Notes: a model not told the origin generated them from the letters alone. A DNA stretch of 6,485 bases from Helicobacteraceae bacterium (GCA_031282285.1 JAITEA010000177.1:1-6485); one strand, 5' to 3'. Counted from the first letter of the stretch, positions 1 through 5,645 are shown. Numbers and translations: made by a program.

Positions 1-31
1 AGAAAACTCTTAAACCGCGCCGAGATTTAGC

Positions 32-307
32 TTACCAGCCGTTGCTGCGGCGGGGCGGGCGGGCGTCGCGATCGCGCGCTTCGTTTACGCGAAGGCTGCG
101 ACCTCCGAAATCCTTGCCGTCAAGGTTTTCGATCGCTTTGAGCGCGTCGGAGTCGTCCATTTCGACGAAACTAAAGCCGCGGAAGCGTCCCGTTTCGCGA
201 TCGTTCATCATTCTAACCGCGCTGACGGCGCCATAAGCCGCGAAAGCGGCGCGTATTTGTTCTTCGGTTGCGTTGTATGGCAGGTTGCCAACATAGAGCT
301 GTTTCAC
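32..307 (-). CDS. RRM-type RNA-binding protein, single domain (91 aa)
   Basis: A single RNA recognition motif fills residues 3 to about 79. RNP2 is seen as LYVGNL (residues 4-9) and RNP1 as RGFSFVEM (43-50), with the aromatic positions Tyr5, Phe45 and Phe47 that stack on RNA bases. The tail (about 77-91) is rich in Arg with alternating Asp and ends in SNGW, a basic tail typical of bacterial and cyanobacterial glycine/arginine-tailed RRM proteins. Family knowledge: such 80-100 aa proteins bind single-stranded RNA in the cytoplasm, act as RNA chaperones and are often cold- or stress-responsive; Helicobacter and relatives carry one. The start is GTG (305-307), chosen because the RRM beta-1 strand begins at once and AAGGA lies 5 nt upstream. 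The gene is divergent from usp. The family is sure; the RNA targets cannot be told. Confidence 0.95.
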   Translation of the reverse strand: MKQLYVGNLPYNATEEQIRAAFAAYGAVSAVRMMNDRETGRFRGFSFVEMDDSDALKAIENLDGKDFGGRSLRVNEARDRDARPPRRSNGW

Positions 308-312
308 TGTTT

Positions 313-317
313 TCCTT
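313..317 (-). promoter_or_regulatory. Ribosome binding site of the RRM gene
   Basis: AAGGA on the minus strand, 5 nt before the GTG codon at 307-305. It supports GTG as the true start, with no usable ATG nearby at the domain edge. Confidence 0.75.
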
Positions 318-329
318 AAAAACTACAAG

Positions 330-344
330 CGGACTAAGCGTCCG
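330..344 (-). promoter_or_regulatory. Small hairpin in the RRM gene leader
   Basis: CGGAC (330-334) and GTCCG (340-344) are perfect inverted repeats around a 5-nt loop. If the promoter proposed at 401-406 is right, this hairpin sits in the 5' leader of the RRM mRNA, 13 nt upstream of its RBS. Leaders of cold-shock and RNA-chaperone genes are often structured, so a regulatory role is possible but not shown; a 5-bp stem can also occur by chance. Confidence 0.35.
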
Positions 345-378
345 AGAAAGCCGCGAGGCGACAAAAGGGAGGGTCTGT

Positions 379-390
379 GCGCTTAAGCGC
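379..390. promoter_or_regulatory. 12-bp perfect palindrome GCGCTTAAGCGC
   Basis: GCGCTTAAGCGC is a perfect palindrome between the divergent RRM and usp genes. It lies just downstream of the candidate RRM -10 box, where a dimeric repressor could block transcription, or it could form a stem in the RRM leader. No matching second copy was noticed in the window. Operator function is an inference. Confidence 0.35.
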
Positions 391-400
391 GAAAACACAA

Positions 401-406
401 ATTATC
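401..406 (-). promoter_or_regulatory. Candidate -10 box for the RRM gene
   Basis: GATAAT on the minus strand, five of six bases of the sigma-70 consensus, with an AT-rich surround. A start near 394 would give a leader of about 87 nt. No good -35 is seen at 16-18 nt; Campylobacterota promoters often lack a conserved -35. Confidence 0.4.
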
Positions 407-494
407 TCAAGCCCGAAACACCCCTTTTGCCAAAAACTATCGCACGATACACAAAAAATGCTTAATGTCGCGCCGCGCGTTCAGTTCAACCTAG

Positions 495-500
495 TAAAAT
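495..500 (+). promoter_or_regulatory. Candidate -10 box for usp
   Basis: TAAAAT, five of six bases of the sigma-70 consensus, 24 nt before the GTG start of usp. Transcription would begin near 507, just ahead of the RBS. The upstream 35 bases hold no clear -35 element. Weak on its own; offered because it is the best match close to the gene. Confidence 0.3.
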
Positions 501-510
501 GCCAAGCAAA

Positions 511-518
511 AAAGGAGG
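511..518 (+). promoter_or_regulatory. Ribosome binding site of usp
   Basis: AAAGGAGG, close to a perfect anti-16S match, ends 6 nt before the GTG at 525. It fixes the start codon and suggests strong translation. Confidence 0.85.
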
Positions 519-524
519 CGCATA

Positions 525-1379
525 GTGAAAACTATCGTCGCGGCGACCGATTTTTCGCCAAGGAGCGCCGTCGCCGTCAATAAAGCCGCCGCGCTAGCCA
601 AGCTAAGCGGCGCGCGGCTGGCGCTCGTGCACGCGATAAACCCGCGCAGTTTTTTCGGGCGGCTTTTCAACAAGATAGGCGTCGAATCCGCGCTTGAAGC
701 GAGCAAAAAGCGGCTGAACGAGACGCTTGAAGCGCTTGGCGTTCAGGGCGAAGCGATCGCGCTGGAAGGCGCTCCGAGCGCGACCATAATCCAGACGGCA
801 AAGGAGCTGCAAGCCGATCTTATCGCGCTTGGCGATCACGGCGAGTTTCATATCTCCGATCTGCTCTTGGGCACGACGGCACGGCGCGCGATCGAGCTTG
901 CCGATCTGCCGATCTTGGTCGTCAAGAACGAAAACGCGGTTCCTTACAAGCGCGTTATGATCGCCGCCGATTTTTCGGAATCCTCCGTCAATGCCGCCAA
1001 TTTTGCCTTAGAGAGCTTTGGCGACGCGGAGTTTATAGTCTTTAACGCCTATCTGGCGCCAAACGATATAACCGCCTCGTACTACGGCGCGCTTACCGAC
1101 GAGGCAAGCTCTATGCTTGAAACGATGCGCAACGAGGCGATCGCCAATCTGGACGAGTTCGTCAAATCGCCGATCTTTGGCGATCGCGAAGTCAAAACGA
1201 TCGTCAGAGCCAGCGCGTCGCCTTCGGATACAATCTTGGAGACGGCAAGAGGCGAAGGCGTCGATCTGATCGTCGCGGGCGCGAAGGGGATTGAGTCGTT
1301 TGTGCCGATGATGATCGGCAGTTCCGCCGAATCGCTGCTGCGCAGGAGCGATATCGATATGCTGGTCGCGCGGCGGTGA
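525..1379 (+). CDS. Tandem-domain universal stress protein (UspA family, 284 aa)
   Basis: Two Usp domains lie in tandem, residues 1 to about 134 and about 141 to 284. Each starts with the usual beta strand and Asp (KTIVAATDFS at 2-11; KRVMIAADFS at 142-151). Each carries the complete ATP-binding pattern G-x2-G-x9-G-(S/T): G103, G106, G116-T-T in the first and G252, G255, G265-S-S in the second. So both halves are predicted to bind ATP, unlike many tandem Usps where one site has decayed. Family knowledge: cytoplasmic proteins induced by starvation, redox or envelope stress; the molecular role is often unclear. The start is GTG, supported by an excellent RBS. The gene stands alone, divergent from the RRM gene and convergent with the M23 gene, and has its own terminator. 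The family call is firm; the stress it answers cannot be read from sequence. Confidence 0.95.
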   Translation: MKTIVAATDFSPRSAVAVNKAAALAKLSGARLALVHAINPRSFFGRLFNKIGVESALEASKKRLNETLEALGVQGEAIALEGAPSATIIQTAKELQADLIALGDHGEFHISDLLLGTTARRAIELADLPILVVKNENAVPYKRVMIAADFSESSVNAANFALESFGDAEFIVFNAYLAPNDITASYYGALTDEASSMLETMRNEAIANLDEFVKSPIFGDREVKTIVRASASPSDTILETARGEGVDLIVAGAKGIESFVPMMIGSSAESLLRRSDIDMLVARR

Positions 1380-1404
1380 TAGCGGAGTTTGCCGCCGGCT
1401 TTTT
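1371..1404 (+). terminator. Rho-independent terminator of usp, overlapping its stop codon
   Basis: CGGCGG (1371-1376) pairs with CCGCCG (1392-1397), followed by GC and five T residues (1400-1404). The left arm consists of the last two Arg codons of usp, and the stop codon lies in the loop. An inner alternative, GCGG (1382-1385) with CCGC (1392-1395), shares the right arm. The T-run is present only in the plus direction, so it should not stop transcripts of the convergent M23 gene. Confidence 0.6.
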
Positions 1405-1412
1405 GACAGAAG

Positions 1413-2288
1413 CTATCGTTTTTGGGGCGATTGCGGTTTTGGCGTTAGTTTGGCTAAATCTGCGCGCGAGACGAGCAGAAGAGGATCAAACCACGCCCCG
1501 TTAAGCGCCGCGCTCCAATGCAGGTGCGCGCCCGTAACCCGCCCCGTCGCGCCGACATATCCGACGATAGCGCCCGTTTTCGTCGCCTGCCCCGTCTTTA
1601 CCGCGCTACGATCGAGATGGCAGTAGAGCGTGAAAAGCCCCTCGCCGTGATTTAGCAAAACGAAGTTTCCGCAGTAAAAGTGCGAGCCCTCGAGCGCCAC
1701 GACGCCGCTACTTGGCGCGGCGATCGGCGTTCCCTTCGGCGCGGCGAGATCGGTTCCGCTATGCGGTCTGCGCGGCGTTTTGTTGATAACGCGCCGCAAG
1801 CCAAACGCGGAGCTAATCGGCGCGATCAGCGGCGCGCGCATCCGCGTATCGCCCCCGATATCCTCGGAGAACTCCGCGATCGCGGCGGCGATAATCCCGC
1901 GCTCCTTGGCGACTCTATCGATAGTCGCTTGATCCAGCGCCTCCATACTTTGATCGATCGTAAGCCGCTGGATCGGATAAGCTTTATCGCCGATCTTAAA
2001 CGGCACGATCGCCGACTTGCCCTCGATCGTCCAATAGGATAGATACTTGTTGGCGTTCGGCTTCGCGTCGATCGACACGCCTACGATCGCCGCCCATTCG
2101 CCGCTTGGCAGCTTCTGTATTTTAAGCCGCCTGTCGTCGCAAAACGCTATGGGCGCGATCTTGCCAAACTCGCTGAGCGGGACGATCGCGACGCCGCCCG
2201 GGTACCTCGCGTCCTCCAAAGCCAGCGCGAAAACGCCAAATACGCACAGAAAAATCAAAATTGGTAAACGCATCTTGATAGTTTGCAT
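1413..2288 (-). CDS. Exported M23 (LytM-type) zinc metallopeptidase, cell-wall endopeptidase (291 aa)
   Basis: Residues 6-24 form a signal peptide (basic start, then PILIFLCVFGVFALALA-like core), so the protein is predicted in the periplasm. Residues about 30-100 (starting RYPGGVAIVPL, with EWAAIVGVSI at 64-73) resemble the N-terminal beta domain found before many small M23 peptidases (Peptidase_M23_N). The catalytic LytM domain spans about 155-275 with all zinc and catalytic residues: H176 and D180 in HSGTD, H224 in YCHL, and H255/H257 in HLHW. Family knowledge: such enzymes cut peptide cross-links or stem peptides in peptidoglycan; in Helicobacter and Campylobacter, M23 enzymes (Csd/Pgp types) set helical cell shape. 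Which bond is cut is not readable. Start is either Met1 (2288) or Met6 (2273); neither has a clear Shine-Dalgarno. A short Pro/Lys/Gln tail ends the protein. It is convergent with usp. Confidence 0.93.
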   Translation of the reverse strand: MQTIKMRLPILIFLCVFGVFALALEDARYPGGVAIVPLSEFGKIAPIAFCDDRRLKIQKLPSGEWAAIVGVSIDAKPNANKYLSYWTIEGKSAIVPFKIGDKAYPIQRLTIDQSMEALDQATIDRVAKERGIIAAAIAEFSEDIGGDTRMRAPLIAPISSAFGLRRVINKTPRRPHSGTDLAAPKGTPIAAPSSGVVALEGSHFYCGNFVLLNHGEGLFTLYCHLDRSAVKTGQATKTGAIVGYVGATGRVTGAHLHWSAALNGAWFDPLLLVSRADLAKLTPKPQSPQKR

Positions 2289-2297
2289 CGTTTTTGC

Positions 2298-2303
2298 TTA
2301 ATA
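2298..2303 (-). promoter_or_regulatory. Candidate -10 box for the M23 gene
   Basis: TATTAA on the minus strand, only 9 nt before the ATG at 2288. If used, the mRNA would begin at or within a few bases of the start codon, which would fit the absence of a Shine-Dalgarno sequence. No clear -35. Speculative. Confidence 0.25.
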
Positions 2304-2324
2304 CCGCTTGATTGCGCGAAAACA

Positions 2325-2340
2325 GGCGGTCGCGATCGCC
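2325..2340. promoter_or_regulatory. 16-bp near-perfect palindrome between M23 and STM3941-like genes
   Basis: GGCGGTCG followed by CGATCGCC is self-complementary except for one base pair (2329/2336). It sits in the divergent region, about 25-40 bp upstream of the candidate M23 -10, where a regulator could bind. It contains one GCGATCGC octamer, which is abundant throughout the window, so it may only reflect that bias. Confidence 0.25.
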
Positions 2341-2393
2341 GCTTTCAGCCCATTTTTGCTTTGATCGCGGCTTTTTCTAAATGGCGTTGGCGC

Positions 2394-2399
2394 TATGAT
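2394..2399 (+). promoter_or_regulatory. Candidate -10 box for the STM3941-like gene
   Basis: TATGAT, five of six bases of the sigma-70 consensus, with a T-rich stretch (2371-2376) at the -35 distance. Transcription would begin near 2405, giving a leader of about 18 nt that just includes the AAGGA site at 2410-2414. The spacing makes it one of the more convincing promoters here. Confidence 0.45.
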
Positions 2400-2409
2400 C
2401 GCCTTCTTG

Positions 2410-2414
2410 AAGGA
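2410..2414 (+). promoter_or_regulatory. Ribosome binding site of the STM3941-like gene
   Basis: AAGGA, 9 nt before the ATG at 2424. It decides the start in favour of 2424 rather than the upstream in-frame ATG at 2283, which lies across the opposite-strand M23 start. Confidence 0.6.
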
Positions 2415-2423
2415 CGCAAGACG

Positions 2424-2996
2424 ATGGATGATAGCGTAACGATTCGGCTTAACAAACTAAAGATAACTTTATTTTTCCTCGCGGCTATCCCACTGATCGC
2501 CGGCGGCGTCGAGTTTGCCTTGACGGAAATAAATCCGTATTCGCCGCTTACGCGCATAAGGTTCGCGCCTGAACTTGCGTCTTTGATTCTAGTTTCTAGC
2601 GGATTGCTAGGCATCATTTTAGGCGTGCTAATGGGCGCGCTTATGATTAATAAACTATTTAGCTCTAAACCAGCGCTGATTATAGACGACGAAGGCGTAG
2701 TAGATAACGCAAGCTCGTTATCTATTAGGCGTATATTGTGGAAAAATATCGAAAAGATAGAAATCGATCTGATCGTGAGATATATAGCGATCAATGTCGA
2801 TAATCCAAACGAGTATATCCATAAATGGACCAAACCAATATCGCGAATGTTAGACGGCATTAACCAAATAGTTAGCGGTAGTCCAATAATGATTGATTTT
2901 GATGTAATAAAATGCGATTATCGCGCGTTACATAAATTGCTGCAAGATCGGCTGGAAGAATATAAAAGCGAGATCAATCGGCGCGAGCGCCAATAA
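2424..2996 (+). CDS. Membrane protein resembling the STM3941 family (190 aa)
   Basis: Two transmembrane helices are seen, about 14-33 (ITLFFLAAIPLIAGG...) and 52-76 (SLILVSSGLLGIILG...), followed by a cytoplasmic or periplasmic soluble half. The soluble half begins KPALIIDDEGVVDNASSLS (82-100), then a Trp-containing strand (ILWKNIEKIEI, 104-114), and ends with SPIMIDFDVIKCDYRALHKLLQDRLEEY (153-180). That order matches, from memory, the STM3941-type family of small inner-membrane proteins of unknown function, which share a two-helix anchor and a PH-like beta domain. The ATG at 2424 was chosen over an in-frame upstream ATG at 2283: AAGGA (2410-2414) precedes it by 9 nt, a TATGAT box fits just upstream, and the 47 extra residues would be an unrelated basic stretch. 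GC is low (20 of 60 bases at 2701-2760) compared with flanking genes. Convergent with, and overlapping, the DUF4274 gene. No function can be assigned. Confidence 0.8.
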   Translation: MDDSVTIRLNKLKITLFFLAAIPLIAGGVEFALTEINPYSPLTRIRFAPELASLILVSSGLLGIILGVLMGALMINKLFSSKPALIIDDEGVVDNASSLSIRRILWKNIEKIEIDLIVRYIAINVDNPNEYIHKWTKPISRMLDGINQIVSGSPIMIDFDVIKCDYRALHKLLQDRLEEYKSEINRRERQ

Positions 2997-3903
2997 ACTC
3001 CAGATGGCTTGTATAAAACAGTAATCCTATGCCGGAATAGATATTGTCTATCGCATTCTCGTCCGATAGCTCCCAATATAGCTTAGTTATAATTTGCGGT
3101 TTCTGAAAGCCGTCGATTGTATGTGTAATAATAGTATTTGCCAGACAAGTCAGAGATTTTGATCTGTTCGATACGCCGTATGTCGCGCCTGTTTCATAAT
3201 CCCACATAACCCAAGACCAGCCGTGTTTTTTGGCTACGCAGTCCAGCCACAAAAACGAGAGATCGTTTATTTCTATCGCGCCTAGCTCTTTGCCCGCGAA
3301 ATGGGCGACGGCGTTTGCTATGGCTTCTACCGTTTTGTCCGTATCGTTATAAAGATACGCCGCGTCTATTTGCCGCAAAATAGCGATCGCGTTATTTATC
3401 TTTTTATCGATCGTCTCGCTCTCTTTTTCGTTTGGCGCTCTTAAAAACGCGAATTCAAGGTCTACTCTGCCAAACGGAACGCCGTTTGTCTTTTGTAGCA
3501 TTATATCGGGGATAATGCTGGTATCCGCGTTTTTGGGCATAAACTCGCATTTGGCGTTTGGATCGTTGTCGTAAGGATCGAAAGCGAACTCCTCGTTTTC
3601 GTAAAATCCCGCGGCGAATCTATCCTCTATTTCTCTGATAAGTTTGTAATTAGGATTGTCAATATCCTTAAAACTCTCCTCGTAGTAGTAAAACGGGTCT
3701 AAATGCCAATACAGACAGAGCGCCGTACCTTTGTCGCATATTTTTTGCTTGATCAGCCACTCAAACGGCTCTATGCCGTCGTCGTAATTATAGTTTTGCA
3801 CAAACTGGCGCCATTCGGCGGGAGATAAGCGCTCGTAAGAGATATCGCCCTCTATCGCCTTAAGAACTCTGTGTCTATTCTCTTTCGCAAACGGTATCGA
3901 CAT
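2974..3903 (-). CDS. DUF4274 protein with DUF3806-like C-terminal domain (309 aa)
   Basis: Residues about 27-145 resemble DUF4274: YNYDDG (38-43), then the signature around ICDKGTALCLYWHLDP (55-70), and a closing segment PDIMLQKTNG (132-141). Residues about 160-285 resemble DUF3806: a helix, then GAIEINDLSFLWLDCVAKKHGWSWVMWDYETG (208-239) and a downstream helix that fits the usual ending. No signal peptide or membrane helix, so cytoplasmic. Both domains are of unknown function; family knowledge is that they turn up in lone genes and in immunity-like accessory clusters, but no toxin gene is seen here. Start ATG at 3903 has a G-rich Shine-Dalgarno (AAGGGG, 3909-3914). It lies 51 nt after pckA on the same strand, separated by a strong hairpin. 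GC is low (22 of 60 at 3121-3180). The gene is sure; DUF4274 is likely; DUF3806 is tentative. Confidence 0.8.
   Translation of the reverse strand: MSIPFAKENRHRVLKAIEGDISYERLSPAEWRQFVQNYNYDDGIEPFEWLIKQKICDKGTALCLYWHLDPFYYYEESFKDIDNPNYKLIREIEDRFAAGFYENEEFAFDPYDNDPNAKCEFMPKNADTSIIPDIMLQKTNGVPFGRVDLEFAFLRAPNEKESETIDKKINNAIAILRQIDAAYLYNDTDKTVEAIANAVAHFAGKELGAIEINDLSFLWLDCVAKKHGWSWVMWDYETGATYGVSNRSKSLTCLANTIITHTIDGFQKPQIITKLYWELSDENAIDNIYSGIGLLFYTSHLEFIGARAD
2980..2991. repeat. Short inverted repeat in the convergent gene overlap
   Basis: GGCGC and GCGCC flank a 2-nt centre inside the 23 bp shared by the two convergent genes. It could form a small hairpin in either mRNA end, but no T-run follows on either strand, so it is not a standard terminator. 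Confidence 0.3.
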
Positions 3904-3914
3904 ACGCCCCCCTT

Positions 3915-3948
3915 GATCGCGCCGAAACAGTAAGCGTCCGGCGCGATC
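3915..3948 (-). promoter_or_regulatory. 10-bp perfect hairpin between pckA and the DUF4274 gene
   Basis: GATCGCGCCG (3915-3924) is the exact reverse complement of CGGCGCGATC (3939-3948), with a 14-nt loop. Read on the minus strand it begins 6 nt after the pckA stop and ends one base before the AAGGGG ribosome site of the DUF4274 gene. There is no T-run after it, so it is not a classic intrinsic terminator. It may stabilise the pckA mRNA 3' end, reduce read-through, or occlude the DUF4274 ribosome site. Confidence 0.55.
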
Positions 3949-3954
3949 GCAAAC

Positions 3955-5532
3955 TTAAACTTTAGGTCCCGCGGCGCTGAAATCAAACGCGCTGTTACCG
4001 CCCTGATAGCGTTTGAAGTTTTTAATAAACTCTTCGGCGAGTTTTTTCGCCGTCGCGTCGTACGCCGCCTTGTCCGCCCACGCGCTTTTTGGATCCAAAA
4101 TCGCGCTATCCACGCCCTCTAAGGATTCTGGTATCGCAAGCCCGAAGATCGGCGTGGTTTTGAACTTTGATTTTTCGATCGATCCGTCCAAGATCGCGTT
4201 CACGCAACCGCGCGTCGTTTTGATGCTCATTCGCTTGCCCACGCCGTACGCGCCGCCGCTAAGCCCCGTATTTACCAGATAGACATTGACTTTGTGCTTG
4301 TCGATCTTTTCGCCCAGCAGTTTGGCGTAATCGGTCGGGTGGAGCGTCATAAACACCTCGCCAAAGCACGCGCTGAAGGTCGTCTGAGGTTCGGTAACGC
4401 CGCGTTCCGTCCCCGCGACTTTCGCCGTGTAACCGCTCAAGAAGTAGTACATCGCCTGCTCCTTGGTCAGCTTCGCCACGGGCGGCAGCACGCCAAACGC
4501 GTCGTAGGACAAAAAGATAATGTTGCTCGGATGCCCCGCTTTAAGCGTTTTTTCGTGGTTTTCTATGTGTTCGATCGGATAGCTGACGCGGGTGTTTTCC
4601 GTCTTGCTTCCGTCGTCGTAATCGACGCTCTTGTCGGCGCGGATTACCACGTTTTCAAGCAGCGCGTCGCGCTTGATCGCCGCGTAGATTTCCGGTTCGC
4701 TCTTGGGATCGAGCTTGATCGTTTTGGCGTAACAGCCGCCCTCGAAGTTAAACACGCCGTCGTCGTCCCAGCCGTGTTCGTCGTCGCCGATCAGCCTGCG
4801 CTTGGGATCGGTTGAAAGCGTCGTTTTGCCCGTGCCGCTAAGCCCGAAAAACAGCGCCGTATCACCCTTCTCGCCCACATTCGCCGAGCAGTGCATAGAG
4901 AGGATATTCTGAAGCGGCAGCCAGTAGTTCATCATCGTGAAGATGCCCTTTTTCATCTCGCCGCCGTAGAATGTGCCGCCGATCAGCGCTATATTCTCCT
5001 CGATGTTGAACACGACGAACACTTCGGAGTTGTGCCCGTGTTTTTTGTAGTCGTTATCGACCGTTTTGCAGGCGTTATAGACGATGAAATCTGGCTTGTA
5101 GCCCTCCAGATCGCGCTTGTCGGGGCGGATAAACATATTGGTTACGAAGTGGTGCTGCCACGCCAGCTCCGTAACGAACCGCACGCTCTTGCGGGTTTTG
5201 GCGTTGGCGCCCGAGTAGCCGTCGAAAACGTAGATCTCTTTGCCGCTTAGTTGCGCTTTGGCAAGCGCGAAGAGATCGTCGAACGCCTCTTTGGTCGTGG
5301 GCTGATTGACCTTGCCCCACGCGATATATTTTTGCGACGGATCGGCTTTCACGAAGTACTTGTCTTTGGGACTGCGCCCCGTGAACTTGCCCGTATCGAC
5401 CGCCGCCGCGCCGCTTTTGGTTACGACGACCTCGTTGTTCTTGACCTCTTGCTCGTAGATCGCGTCGTACGAGAGGTTGCGATAAACCTTCCCCACCGAG
5501 TCGAGCCTAAGCTCCTTTGCCCAATCGATCAT
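3955..5532 (-). CDS. pckA: Phosphoenolpyruvate carboxykinase (ATP), EC 4.1.1.49 (525 aa)
   Basis: This cytoplasmic enzyme turns oxaloacetate and ATP into phosphoenolpyruvate, CO2 and ADP, the first committed step of gluconeogenesis. All active-site motifs are present: TGRSPKDK (51-58) with the substrate-binding Arg53; GGEMKKG (190-196) with Lys195, the counterpart of E. coli Mn ligand Lys213; His214 in SMHCS; the kinase-1a P-loop GLSGTGKT (230-237); kinase-2 IGDDEHGW (248-255) with Asp251; and [11 protein letters not shown] (312-322) with the ATP/PEP-contacting Arg315. Length fits ATP-type enzymes of Campylobacter and relatives (about 525; E. coli has 540). An open frame runs 87 codons further upstream, but the start at 5532 is chosen because AAGGAGA lies 5 nt upstream and [23 protein letters not shown] matches the family N-terminus. 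Divergent from an exported protein of unknown function. No truncation or missing residue. Confidence 0.98.
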   Translation of the reverse strand: MIDWAKELRLDSVGKVYRNLSYDAIYEQEVKNNEVVVTKSGAAAVDTGKFTGRSPKDKYFVKADPSQKYIAWGKVNQPTTKEAFDDLFALAKAQLSGKEIYVFDGYSGANAKTRKSVRFVTELAWQHHFVTNMFIRPDKRDLEGYKPDFIVYNACKTVDNDYKKHGHNSEVFVVFNIEENIALIGGTFYGGEMKKGIFTMMNYWLPLQNILSMHCSANVGEKGDTALFFGLSGTGKTTLSTDPKRRLIGDDEHGWDDDGVFNFEGGCYAKTIKLDPKSEPEIYAAIKRDALLENVVIRADKSVDYDDGSKTENTRVSYPIEHIENHEKTLKAGHPSNIIFLSYDAFGVLPPVAKLTKEQAMYYFLSGYTAKVAGTERGVTEPQTTFSACFGEVFMTLHPTDYAKLLGEKIDKHKVNVYLVNTGLSGGAYGVGKRMSIKTTRGCVNAILDGSIEKSKFKTTPIFGLAIPESLEGVDSAILDPKSAWADKAAYDATAKKLAEEFIKNFKRYQGGNSAFDFSAAGPKV

Positions 5533-5537
5533 TGCCG

Positions 5538-5544
5538 TCTCCTT
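5538..5544 (-). promoter_or_regulatory. Ribosome binding site of pckA
   Basis: AAGGAGA on the minus strand, 5 nt before the ATG at 5532-5530. It decides the pckA start and excludes the 87-codon upstream extension, which would run into the neighbouring divergent gene. Confidence 0.85.
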
Positions 5545-5572
5545 ATAAAGTGTTTTGCATAGTTTAGATAGG

Positions 5573-5583
5573 TTTATATTAAA
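5573..5583 (-). promoter_or_regulatory. Candidate pckA promoter (-10 region)
   Basis: TTTAATATAAA on the minus strand offers overlapping -10 matches (TATAAA, TAATAT) in an otherwise GC-rich genome. Transcription would begin around 5566 and give a leader of about 34 nt before the start codon. No clear -35. Confidence 0.35.
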
Positions 5584-5605
5584 TTTGCGGCGTTTATGGA
5601 TTGTT

Positions 5606-5640
5606 TCGCGACAAACCGCGATTTTTAGTCGTTCGCGGTT
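5606..5640. repeat. Nested inverted repeats in the pckA divergent region
   Basis: Three related arms occur: TCGCG (5606-5610), AACCGCGA (5614-5621) and TCGCGGTT (5633-5640). The middle arm can pair perfectly with the right arm over 8 bp across an 11-nt loop, or over 5 bp (CGCGA) with the left arm across 6 nt. The set lies upstream of the candidate pckA -10 and directly before the exported-protein gene. An operator for a dimeric regulator, or alternative RNA structures, would both fit; no known regulator motif is recognised. Confidence 0.4.
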
Positions 5641-5645
5641 AGAAT
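5640..5645 (+). promoter_or_regulatory. Possible -10 box at the start of the exported-protein gene
   Basis: TAGAAT matches five of six consensus bases and overlaps the first ATG (5644). If real, transcription would begin near 5653, exactly at the second in-frame ATG, giving a leaderless mRNA. No -35 is evident. Speculative. Confidence 0.2.

Noticed and set aside
1..31. Possible terminator after the RRM gene
   Set aside because: On the minus strand AAATCTC and GAGTTTT could pair with one mismatch, but the stem is weak and the T-run region is cut by the window edge, so it cannot be called.
2283..2423. In-frame 47-codon upstream extension of the STM3941-like protein
   Set aside because: The extra residues are an arbitrary basic stretch, the upstream ATG lies over the M23 start on the other strand, and a promoter and ribosome site fit the ATG at 2424.
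2424..3903. Toxin-immunity or antiphage pair formed by the STM3941-like and DUF4274 genes
   Set aside because: The genes are convergent rather than co-directional, neither shows a nuclease, protease or pore-forming motif, and no mobile element or toxin gene is visible beside them.
3943..3950. GCGATCGC octamers as discrete regulatory sites or as proof of a cyanobacterial origin
   Set aside because: They are scattered through coding and non-coding DNA alike, so single copies are not regulatory evidence, and the PEP carboxykinase resembles Campylobacterota rather than cyanobacteria.
4294..5250. Long plus-strand open frames inside pckA (4294-4815, 4891-5250)
   Set aside because: They are antisense shadows of a GC-rich, well-conserved gene, with no start signals of their own and no recognisable family.
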